Shown here: piece after piece, positions 19,750-28,342 of the stretch
How the letters are laid out: the number at the start of each line of letters is the position of its first letter
Numbering within the stretch: position 1 is the first letter of the stretch
From: Cochliopodium minus
Lineage: Eukaryota > Discosea > Himatismenida > Cochliopodiidae
Assembly: GCA_024220525.1 (NCBI GenBank)
Contig: JAMYWO010000245.1
Location: forward strand, 28,587 to 56,928
Length of the DNA: 28,342 nucleotides
Direction of reading: 5' to 3'
Notes under the pieces: generated by a model
Database searches by the model: none
Told to the model about the DNA's origin: nothing
Seen by the model: only the letters and a program-made list of their open reading frames with translations
Position numbers and translations under genes: made by a program

Positions 19750-21088
19750 ATGAAGATTATAAATGAATTCAAGTTGAATGCAAAAATAAAACCCAATGAA
19801 ATAAAATATTCAAAAATAAATACTCCCAAATTCCAATATAATCATCCACATTTCCCATCCCCTAAGGGATTGGAAGAATATCCAATTTATAGAGATGACG
19901 TATCAATGAAGATGCAAGGAATTGCATTTGATAAACAGAAATACAACAATCTGATATCAGCTTATAAAAAGAATCAAGATAAAAAGCAATTGAGCAAGGG
20001 ATTGATATATTATTTCAACGAAAATAAAATATCTCCCCCATCCAAAAGGACCTTCCCCAATGAAGAATTGGAATCGATCAAAAAAATCTATGCGAAAGAA
20101 AAAGCGATAGAATATTCCATACTGTGGGATCATCTAGATGAGAATAATCAACTCGATGAATTAACAGACAAAAATTTATCTCTTTTTCTAAAGACGTTCA
20201 TCAACGGAATTGATTTCGAGAATGCAAATAAGGTTGAAAATCACATTTTGAAGAACAGTGAGGACATTATGGGAAGGGATCTGATGTATGAACTTTTGCT
20301 CTTTTATTCCTTGACAGATTCTCATCAAAAATGTCTTTTAATTTTGTCTAAATATTTGGTAAACAAAAAAAAAAATTGTTTTTTTTGACAAATTTTAAAA
20401 AAAATTATGTTTATTAATTTTTTAATAATACTTTTTTTTTTTTTGATCTTTTTTTTTTTAAAAGGATTCAAAAGATATCAAAGAGTATGAATTAAACAGT
20501 AAAATAATTAAAAAGATAAAAATAATAAAAAAAAAAAATCATTAAAAACATAAAAGAAAATCTTAAATAGATCTTAAAAAAATAATTAAAAAAGTCATTA
20601 AAAATAAAATCAAATTAAAAATCTAAATAAAACATAAAAAGTCATTAAAAATAAAATCAAATAAAATAAAAAATGAAATTCTAAAATAGCTTATAAAAAA
20701 ATAATTAGGAATAATTGATGTATTTGGTCAAATGGGAATGACGAAACAAGCGGAGGAAGTATGTTTTCAAAAATACCGATCTTCAATGACAGAAAACAAT
20801 TATTGTTCCCTTGTGGAAGGTTTTTGCAGAGAAAACAATTTTGTTGAAGCGCTAGAAGTGATCAAGAAAATGAAGAGCTCTCACAAATCTAATCTGAAAA
20901 CTTTTGCCACGTTTTACTCCTTTTACAAAAATTGGAAGAAGATTCACAAGTTGAAAGATGATCATCTTGAGGTTTTGTTTGAGCTGGCCAAAGATGACAA
21001 TTTTTCTACTGATGATATCATTCATTTTTTCCAAAATAAAATTTCTTACAGTTTTTCTAACAAAAAGAAACTATTCAAATCCAATTAA
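19750..21088 (+). CDS. Pentatricopeptide-repeat (PPR) protein
   Basis: The exons are 19750-20358, 20465-20498 and 20709-21088, giving 340 residues in phase. PPR-type helical hairpins are recognisable as KYNNLISAYKKNQDKKQL, then ELNRIIDVFGQMGMTKQAEE across the third exon border, then NNYCSLVEGFCRENNFVEAL and FATFYSFYKNW. PPR proteins bind single-stranded RNA, mostly in mitochondria or plastids, for processing, editing or stability. The N-terminus (MKIINEFKLNAKIKP) is basic and could be an organelle targeting signal, though this is weak. No NYN nuclease or other catalytic domain follows the repeats. The tiny 34-nt middle exon is supported by repeat continuity. Confidence 0.78.
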
Positions 21089-21286
21089 ACTCATTGTATT
21101 CACTTTTTAGCTTTTTTTTCCAGTCAAAAGAATAAATAAAAATCCTATTTAGGAATATGATTGATTTCTTAAATATAAAATTTCATTAATTTTTAAGTAA
21201 ATCCAATAACAATTAAATGACTTGTATTTGATTCAAATGAAAGAAAACATAATTTATATTTTTCAAATTTTAATAAAAGCAAACAA

Positions 21287-21913
21287 TTAATTTAAAATGG
21301 AATGTTGAATGAAAGATTTCAATTCTTTGATATATTCTTTTATGGTTCCCACACCATCATCAAGCAAATGATATTTGGGATCCAAATCTTTTTTATCCAC
21401 ATTTCTTATTGAACCAAAATCAAATTTCTTATCATCTTTGTTATACTTAACTATCACTCTTCTAGAAGTTTTTTCTATGAAGCAATTAGAATACATTGAA
21501 ATGTATTTTTCTCCATTTCTTTCACAAACAAATAAATTGCCTTTTTCATCTTTTAATTTCATATCCTTTTTGTTTATTTGGAAAATATAATCAAGAATGT
21601 CCTCAATTAAATCATGCTTGTTTTTTTTCATTTCATCACCTTTAACTTTTTTAATTGACTTGAGTGTATCTTTTCCAAATGGCTCACATAAAACTAATTT
21701 CGAAACCTCTCTACAACCTATTTCATTTATAGCCAATGTAATTAAGCCTGAATTTGGTTTTGGTTCTTGACGTTGAGTTAAAATTGGAAAAAAAAATTTT
21801 TGGTCAGTATCTATTTTGGTCAAATAAACATGATTTTTTTCTTTTGGATCTTGTTTTATTATTCTTTCGCATAAATATGCTGAAACATTAACATTTTCCT
21901 GCTCCAAAAGCAT
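21287..21913 (-). CDS. Unknown intronless protein, 208 residues
   Basis: A single open frame runs from the ATG at 21913 to the TAA at 21287-21289. The protein is of mixed alpha/beta composition with charged residues throughout (YLCERIIKQDPKEKNHVYLT, ITLAINEIGCREVSKLVLCE, FVCERNGEKYISMYSNCF). There is no signal peptide, membrane segment or low complexity. It has five or more cysteines but no zinc-finger spacing that I recognise. It starts 60 bp from the divergent SAM-like gene, so the two may share a promoter. No family is recognised. The absence of introns sets this pair apart from the rest of the window. Confidence 0.75.
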   Translation of the reverse strand: MLLEQENVNVSAYLCERIIKQDPKEKNHVYLTKIDTDQKFFFPILTQRQEPKPNSGLITLAINEIGCREVSKLVLCEPFGKDTLKSIKKVKGDEMKKNKHDLIEDILDYIFQINKKDMKLKDEKGNLFVCERNGEKYISMYSNCFIEKTSRRVIVKYNKDDKKFDFGSIRNVDKKDLDPKYHLLDDGVGTIKEYIKELKSFIQHSILN

Positions 21914-21973
21914 TTTTTTTTTGAAATTAATACAATTTAAAAGAAAAAAAAATTATTTTTTTCATCCAAATAA
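21914..21973. promoter_or_regulatory. Short divergent intergenic region
   Basis: Only 60 bp separate the ATGs of two divergent intronless genes. It contains A and T runs and no distinct TATA element, but any core promoters must be here or within the coding regions. Shared control of the two genes is an inference from spacing. Confidence 0.4.
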
Positions 21974-22717
21974 ATGGGAAAAAAAGAAATAAATTGGAGA
22001 AATAAATTACTCATTGCTTTGCAAGGCCAGAGTTTATTCGATTTCGAATTATGGTATCCATCTGGAATAATAATAGAGGATATTAAAGCAATGATTGAAT
22101 TATCAAATGCTAAAAAAGGAGAAGAGATCTTCAAGAATTTACAGGATATTGATGAATTTACCCTCAATTCACTGAAAGAATCAGATTTGAGAGAGCTTGG
22201 GTTTGATTTAAAGTCAAGAAAGCTATTCATGCATTACCAAAAGATTTTCAAACAATCCAAACTCTTTGAAAATCTTTCCCAAAAAAAATGTAAGAAACTT
22301 TATGAAAGAATAACCAATTCAATTAATTTAGAAGAGATCGAGAACCCAAAAATAGAGGAGAAAGTGAATCAAAAGGAGAAGGATAAAAAGGAGATGACGA
22401 GTCCGAAAAAAAATGAAAAGGAAAATGATGAAAAGGAGTTGAAGACTCCAAGTAAAAAGGTGAAGAGCCCAAATAAAGAGGAGAATACCCCACATAATAA
22501 AAAGGGTCCAAGTTACGATATCATTATGGAAATGTTATTGGGAATGCAAATACAAATCGAAAATATTGAAAAAATTATGTGTTTGATCAATTTGAAACTC
22601 GACACAAAATTTATATTACGGGGAGGATTGAACTTTGATAATTCATCTCCTAATTTAGAAAGTTTCTTTCAACATCCCAATGATAAATCTTCCCACTTTC
22701 TTCATATAACGAATTAA
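21974..22717 (+). CDS. SAM-domain-like protein with charged linker, intronless
   Basis: The ATG at 21974 opens 247 residues. Residues about 22-95 resemble a sterile alpha motif, a helical protein- or RNA-binding module. They include IIIEDIKAMIELSN, LQDIDEFTLNSLKESDL, RELGFDL and KLFMHYQKIF, the classic ID-x-x-x-L-x-x-L-x-x-x-DL-x-x-LG pattern. A Lys/Glu-rich linker with repeated TPSKKVKSPNKEENTPH-type units runs to about residue 180. A short helix (DIIMEMLLGMQIQIENIEKI) that could form a coiled coil and a hydrophilic end follow. It was probably acquired or duplicated as a unit with its divergent neighbour. SAM assignment is by pattern and is the main uncertainty. Confidence 0.72.
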   Translation: MGKKEINWRNKLLIALQGQSLFDFELWYPSGIIIEDIKAMIELSNAKKGEEIFKNLQDIDEFTLNSLKESDLRELGFDLKSRKLFMHYQKIFKQSKLFENLSQKKCKKLYERITNSINLEEIENPKIEEKVNQKEKDKKEMTSPKKNEKENDEKELKTPSKKVKSPNKEENTPHNKKGPSYDIIMEMLLGMQIQIENIEKIMCLINLKLDTKFILRGGLNFDNSSPNLESFFQHPNDKSSHFLHITN

Positions 22718-22938
22718 ATTTAAAATAATTTTTAGATTTTAAAATAAACTGCTCATTTTGGCAAATATAAAAATTTTTAAATTTATTTTATTTTGTCAAA
22801 TAATAATTTTAAAGAGGAATTATAAATATTAAATTTGAAAAAAAAAAAGTGCTTATTTCAAAGATATTCATTCTTTGATTGTGGCGAAAGAATCAAAAGA
22901 AATTTAATAAAATAATTTAATTTTTTTTTTTTTTTTTC

Positions 22939-25900
22939 TTAGAGTTTTCCCAACAAGGAGGAAAGTTCCTCCAAAATTTGTCCCAAAACTTTCTTGAAAC
23001 CAACAGAAGTACCCTCAAAAGGAACAGAATAGATATTCTTGGAGACAGTAACACCATTATCAAGGAATTTCTTCAAGTTATCCAAAATGAGAGATCTGTT
23101 TTCCTTGAGGTGATTCTCAACAATCGATTTAAATTCGGATAAGTTGGTGTTATTTTTCAAAAAAGCGATGATGTTTCTGAGGGAAAGCAAAAGAGAACTC
23201 TCGCTGAAAATTCTGGATGAGTAAATTCCCTTTTGGGTACCTTTGAGCTCATCAAAGTCTGGTTCAGAGTAGTAAGGCTCGGAATCAGTAAGAATATCAT
23301 TAAGTTCAACCATAACTTCAAGCAAGTTAGATTTGTTTCCGTCCTATTTTAATTAAATTTTAAAAAATAATTTTAAAAACAAAACAAATATAAATTAATT
23401 TTTTTACCCATAATTTTCCTTCTTCGTGTGTTCCAATCAAACTGGAGCAAACTTTTCCGTTGACGAAGATGTTAGGGTGCAACTTTTCAGAGACTAAACT
23501 GTTGTAAAAAATGTTTGGAGGAACTTTGGGATATTGACTTGGAACTTGAACATCAAAGATGAATGGAGTGAATGCAAATGGAGTGTTTTCGGGTCCAAAT
23601 ACAAGAACTCTGAAGATGTCAAGACGAGACTCAAATACTCTCACATAGGTTCCTTTATATCGCAAAAAAGTTAGTGAAAAAAGAAAAATTATTTTTTTGA
23701 ATAAAAAAAAAAAATTCTTTTAAAAAAGTTTTGGATTTTGATTCATAAAATTAATGGCTGATTTGATTTTTCATTATTAATCAAGTGTGTAAAGTTGTTA
23801 TAATCATGTAAAATCCAAAAATAAAAGAAAAAAAAAAATTCAATATTTGGGGGAATTTTACCTGATGGAAGAAACTTGGAAAAACATTCAAAATCTTTCA
23901 ACACAGTTTTAGCGCTTACAACTTCAGGATGTTGAAAAGAGAAAGCGTGTTTGGTAGGAGTTCCTTGCAAAATCAAGAACTGTTCGAGATTGTTGGTAGA
24001 ACTTCCGACTGAAGAAATTTCTCCGGTAGAGGTTTCGGTGTTTGTGTTGGTAGTAGTAGTGGTTGGTTTTCCTACAGTTTGACTCCAACGTTCAATCTCA
24101 CCTTTGAGTTGATTTTCGTCGGAACTTTCAAAAGTAGAAAGAACTTTCTTCTTGTGAATGACTCTGAAGGAAGGGTAAGTGGTAGAGTCGTTTGCTTCAG
24201 CTGGTTTGAACTCTTCTACGTTGACATATACAAAGGTGACATCTGGGAATTGAACAGAGAAGGTGTCCAAAGAGTTCATCATTTGAGCACACTAAATTTT
24301 AAAAGGGAATTATAAAATTGTTAAAAAAAAAAAATTAATATATTTTTTTTTACTTGCATGTTCCAAGTTTCTCCGAATAATACAATTACAAGCTTTTCAG
24401 TTTCTTCGAGAGCTTGGTTAAAACTTTCAAGTTTGGTTGGCTTCAATACCTTGGATTCTCCAAAGCTGAAAACAAAGTCACTTTGATTGTGAGTGTCTCC
24501 CTTTTCCTCATCTTCGTCTTCTCCTTCGAATCCTTCTCCATCCATGAGCTCATCATCATCATCGTCAGTCATAGGTAAGATCATGAGGGTATTTGGGTCT
24601 TCATCAGTGATTTCTCCGCTGTTCCATTTGATTTGTACTTTGAATTCGCTTGCTCCAATGATAAATCCAACCCAGTTTTTAGGTGTTTTATCTTGTCCTG
24701 GGAGTTTAATGACGCAAGAAGCAAGTCTAAAGAATTTAAATTTGTTTGATCAGAGGAGAATAAAAAGAAAAACTAATTTTACCTGAATTGGTTGAATGCG
24801 TGTTCTCTGATTGAAAAAAGAGATACTCCAGTTTCTACTCTTTCAGGATGCCATTTGATATCGCAAGTGCTATCTTTAACGTTTACTCTTTGTACAACAC
24901 CAAAATCATTGGTGTCGATAGAGTTGACATATTCGTTAGGGAAGAAATCTTTTTCGCTTGTCTCATAAACAGGATATACAGAAGTGGAAGAGATTTTTTC
25001 GCTTACGGTTCCGTCTTGCCAAAGAACGTTAATGAATGTACACAAGGAGTTAACCTTTCCGGTGCTGTTGGTGATGAAAGTTTTGATGGAAGCGCCTTTG
25101 TTGTTATTCTTAGCTTTCAAGGTAGCCATAGGAGTTCCTTCGAACTCACTTTTTTGTACTTGATCCAAGTCTTTTCCTTCGATCAAACCCTTTCTCAAGT
25201 AAGTAACATCACCGATACCCCAGTTGAATTTCTCAAAAGGATCGATAACAGTGATATCTTTTGGTCCACATTCTCCTGGTGGGAATTCATCTTTATCGTC
25301 CCAAGATCCATTTGTAAACCAATCAACAAAAACCATTGTTGGCTTTACTTCAACAACTATATTGAAAAATTAAAAATTGATATAAACGAGAATTTGGTGA
25401 TATAAGAGGATTTATTAATAAGATGAGAATCAAAGAATAAATTACCTGTTGCCATTCCTCTTTTGTTATTATTTTTTCCGCTGATCCATTGTGCTTCTTT
25501 GAGGACAGCTTTGTTAGCTCTAACAACATCACCAGGACTAAATATGTAAAATATTAAACGAATATAAATTTTTATTTTTTTTTTTTTTTACCAGTAGGTC
25601 ATATTGCTCATTTCATCTCCTTGTTCATCATCTTGTTTATTTTGATTTCCTCCAATGACTTTCAATACAGAGTTATCAGCTTCAGGAATGATACAAGCAG
25701 CTCCATCCTCGAACAAAATGGTTACATCACAAAGAGTATTGAAGATTCTACCAATCCATTTTCCCTTTTTGGAGATGACGAATTCATCTTTTTGGAAAGG
25801 GTGAATATGCTTTACATTTTCACAATGAACATTTTTCAAAATTCCATTGTTTTTAGTTTCAATATCGAGAAACATAGAGATGGATGTTACTGATCCTAAC

Positions 25901-26412
25901 ATCAAAGGCTCATCTTTTTCTTTTGGAATTCTTTGTACATTATCTCCCAAACTGACATATCTTTCCAATACTGTCAAATTTTTTGGATCTTCTTTTGTTA
26001 ATTCTCCAGTTGTCCTGTTTGATTTGTTAGAGGAAAAATATTTTAATTTTAGGAAAATAATAAGAAAAAAATAATAAATTTGATTGATTTTTGTTCAAAT
26101 TATAATACATCCTTTCCAAAATCACTCGATAAAGATTTTAGATTGAATTAAGTTTTTTTATTTACCATCCTACAAGAACGAGATTTTCTCCCAAATCATC
26201 CTCTTCACATTCTTCTCCTTCATCATGATCGTGCTCTTGCTCATCATCGTGTTTTTGCCATCCAAGTCTGATAACTTCTCCAACACGGGTTCTGTTATCT
26301 CCTATACATACAAGATCATCTTCAAAAATCTAATCCAAATTAAATTACATTAAGAATTTAAAAGTTGTTTTCTATTTCAATTTTTTACATTTGGTCTGAT
26401 AGTTACTTCCAT
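22939..26412 (-). CDS. UBE2O: UBE2O-type E2/E3 hybrid ubiquitin ligase with an inserted thioredoxin-like domain
   Basis: The nine exons are 26412-26389, 26329-26166, 26014-25592, 25537-25446, 25356-24783, 24726-24354, 24291-23862, 23652-23408 and 23343-22939, giving 909 residues with every phase consistent. Residues 1-470 contain small SH3-like beta modules typical of UBE2O conserved regions (VCIGDNRTRVGEVIRLGW, GKWIGRIFNTLCDVTILFED, NDFGVVQRVNVKDSTCDIKW). An acidic stretch follows (480-505). Residues about 517-619 form a thioredoxin-like domain (KLVIVLFGETWNMQCAQ, VTFVYVNVEE, TTYPSF with the cis-proline at 590). After a Thr/Ser linker comes the UBC domain from about 690: FESRLDIFRVLVFGPENTPF, HPN at 752-754, catalytic Cys762 in NGKVCSSLIG, and the UBE2O-specific EPYYSEPDF. 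UBE2O monoubiquitinates basic or orphan proteins without a separate E3. The gene is divergent from a UBA-domain gene. Confidence 0.9.
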
Positions 26413-26718
26413 TTTTTTTTATTTTTTTATATTAATTAAAGAATTATTTGAGAAATTTTTTAAAAAATAAGAAAAATTCAAGAGGAAAGATATTTTTATT
26501 TTTGATCTCAATTGAGAATGTGATTCAATTTTTCACAAGTATATTCAACAAGAAATTCATTATTTAATTTGAATACTGAAATATAAAATCAAATGATTAA
26601 ATTTTATATTGAGAAAAATAATGATTTAAATCAAACAATTACCAATAAACTATGGATTCCAAAATAATAAATGAACAAAATATCAAATTTTATTTTAAAA
26701 TGAGATCTCTTTGTTGTA
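26413..26718. promoter_or_regulatory. Divergent intergenic region between UBE2O and the UBA-domain gene
   Basis: This 306-bp AT-rich stretch lies between two divergent start codons and must carry the promoters of both. There are T and A runs and no coding frame of note; I see no distinct operator or repeat. If the UBA gene starts at the later ATG (26788) the region is about 70 bp longer. Confidence 0.45.
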
Positions 26719-28342
26719 ATGAAAATTAAAAAAAAAAATTGTCATTCTTTTGATTTTTATCAACATTTATCCAAATACAATACAAGAATGGATAGCAAAA
26801 ACAAAAAGAATAATTACAATATCAAGATAAATTTATTGAAGAGCATGGCTCCACAGTTTAATGAAGAACTCATAAAAAAAGCATTAATAAAGACTAGAAA
26901 TGATGAAAATGAAGCATTGAATTTGTTGCTAGATGGTTAAATATCTATTATAAACTAAATCTTTCATAAAATATTAAAAATTTTTATAATATTTCATAAA
27001 GGAGGATTGAATGAAGAAAAATGGAAACAAGTATCAAAAGTAATCATCTTATAATATTTATAAATTCTATCTGATATTGATTTAACCTAATGATCTTTTC
27101 CATTTATTAGAAAAAGAAAAAGAAAAAAACAAAAGCTGAAGATCAAGAAGAGGATCAAGAAATAGAAGAAAAAGTAGTGCTAGTACACAATAGAAAAACA
27201 GAAGAGGTTAAAGAAGAAACAGATAATAAAAGGTAATAAAGAAAGGGAGAAGGAAATATAAATATAAAGTGCAAAAAATGTATTATAATGAAAATATAAT
27301 CCATATATAAAATAATAATTTTAATTCTTAATATTGACAAAATAACAGATGCAATAATCAAATATTTTTAACATTATTTTAAATATCCATAATCTAACAA
27401 AGTTTATTGTTAATCTCACCTATATTTCTTTAGTGAAGTAAAAATTGATGAAAATACAGATAATTCTTCGAAAGGATCAGAGGATGTCAATGATCCACAA
27501 ACCAAAACAAAAAATGTGGTAGTAGTTCGCAGAAATGAAAATTATAAAACAAATAATAGAAACAGAAATAATCAAAATTATTCAACAAATCAAAATAATG
27601 AAAACACAAACACCACAAATACCAACAATCAATACAACAAGAACAATAACAGATATAACAAAAATTACACAAATACAACAGCCACGCCAAATACCACGTC
27701 TGTAAATACAAAGAATTCAACCAAGACTAAGCCTCCAGCTAATACAACCACGTATACCACTTCTGGTATCGATTTTGCTAGTGTGGTTAAGGGAGGTGAG
27801 CAAGTAACATTGAAGATGCAAGAGCTCAAGCTCCAAGATAATGCTCCTCCACAGAACAATAATCCTCAACAACATACAAGCAATACAAATACAAACAATA
27901 ATACACGCAACAATAATGTAGTCATTAATAACAATACATATACAAACAACAGAAATAACAGCAGCAATCTCAATAATAATCCTTCCACCAATAATAATAG
28001 CAATAACACTATTAATACGGTGGAATCCTCCGATAATATCACCACCATCCCATCGACAAAGGGAAACATAGTGGTGAAAAGGAAGAGTAATGTGGATATC
28101 AAACCCAAATCCAACAACAAAAACACCTCTCAATCCAACACCTCCAACAGCAACAAAAACACCACCAACACCACATCCCATGGTTTAAGCACCATCAATC
28201 AAACCACCACCTCATCCAACACGAATCCATCCAACATCAACTCATCCACCTCCCAATCTTCCAACCTCAATAGCAACACTTCCACCCAGAACCAACAGTT
28301 GCAACAACAATACCTTCAACAGCAACAGTTCCAGTATTGGCA
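26719..28342 (+). CDS. UBAP2/Lingerer-like UBA-domain protein, Asn-rich (partial, runs off the window)
   Basis: The exons are 26719-26935, 27002-27039, 27111-27232 and 27434 to the window end. Residues 47-73 are a UBA domain (FNEELIKKALIKTRNDENEA, then LNLLLDG). Immediately after it comes LNEEKWKQVSKKKKKKKTK, which mirrors the UBA, Trp-x-x-Val and Lys-run arrangement of animal UBAP2/UBAP2L/Lingerer. Yeast Def1 has a similar CUE-plus-low-complexity layout and is the main alternative. Exon 4 is dominated by Asn/Thr/Ser/Gln with a conserved-looking island (GIDFASVVKGGEQVTLKMQE) near 27769-27830. The family binds ubiquitin and RNA and promotes stress granules or RNAPII turnover; which applies is unknown. 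Start choice is uncertain: ATG 26719 gives 23 extra residues relative to 26788. The donor GTTAAA at 26936 is unusual. Confidence 0.72.

Noticed and set aside
24848-25405. Long plus-strand open frame opposite UBE2O
   Set aside because: It is a shadow of exon 5 of the minus-strand gene, which has clear family motifs and matching phases.
27487-28181. Several minus-strand open frames rich in Cys, Val, Leu and Ile
   Set aside because: They are the complement of Asn/Thr-rich codons of the UBA gene; such repeats keep several frames open.
1-28342. Alternative genetic code or widespread stop readthrough
   Set aside because: TAA and TGA both end conserved proteins at expected lengths; internal stops occur only in introns or broken copies.
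1-28342. tRNA, rRNA or transposase genes
   Set aside because: No tRNA B-box-like GGTTCGAATCC motif, no rRNA-like sequence and no transposase motifs were found by eye; the PIF1 fragment alone does not support a Helitron because no Rep domain or termini are seen.

Overview
The window is nuclear DNA from a very AT-rich, compact, intron-bearing eukaryotic microbe. GT-AG introns of about 49 to 505 nt interrupt most genes. Intergenic gaps are often under 300 bp, and several proteins carry Asn, Lys or Pro low complexity. TAA and TGA both act as stops, so the code looks standard. A P450, a PRELI/MSF1 protein and a pentatricopeptide protein suggest an organism with a lipid-trafficking mitochondrion. 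An amoebozoan or heterolobosean-like free-living protist would fit, but the sequence alone does not fix the lineage. Exon-intron models below were built by hand from conserved motifs, GT/AG borders and reading-phase continuity; no transcript data were available.

Layout. The first 9.4 kb is almost entirely minus strand: two F-box/SPRY-like copies with frame breaks (375-815 and 1001-2042), a PRELI/MSF1 gene in five exons (2231-3893), an Asn/Lys-rich protein (4371-5122), a SKP1-like gene (5373-6265), and three tandem F-box paralogs with identical four-exon structure (6460-7326, 7460-8297, 8451-9356). A complete cytochrome P450 (9639-11954, plus) follows, then a polytopic membrane protein (12039-13590, minus) and the last two exons of a PIF1-type helicase (13793-14116, minus). 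The PIF1 fragment and a plus-strand proline/lysine-rich gene (14426-16142) both lack their 5' ends on opposite sides of one (A)nT tract.

From 16.2 to 19.7 kb lies an RCC1-repeat array: one decayed copy and two intact three-exon genes that share a 169-nt identical block. A PPR gene (19750-21088) follows, then a divergent pair of intronless genes: an unknown protein (21288-region to 21913, minus) and a SAM-domain-like protein (21974-22717, plus). The window ends with a nine-exon UBE2O-type hybrid E2/E3 ubiquitin ligase (22939-26412, minus), divergent from a UBAP2/Lingerer-like UBA protein (26719 to the window end, plus).

Two themes stand out. First, ubiquitin and SCF functions are dense here: five F-box copies, a SKP1-like adaptor, UBE2O and a UBA protein. 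Second, local duplication with sequence homogenisation is frequent (F-box/SPRY, F-box triplet, RCC1 array). The most unusual item is the UBE2O homolog, which carries a thioredoxin-fold domain inserted just upstream of its catalytic UBC domain.
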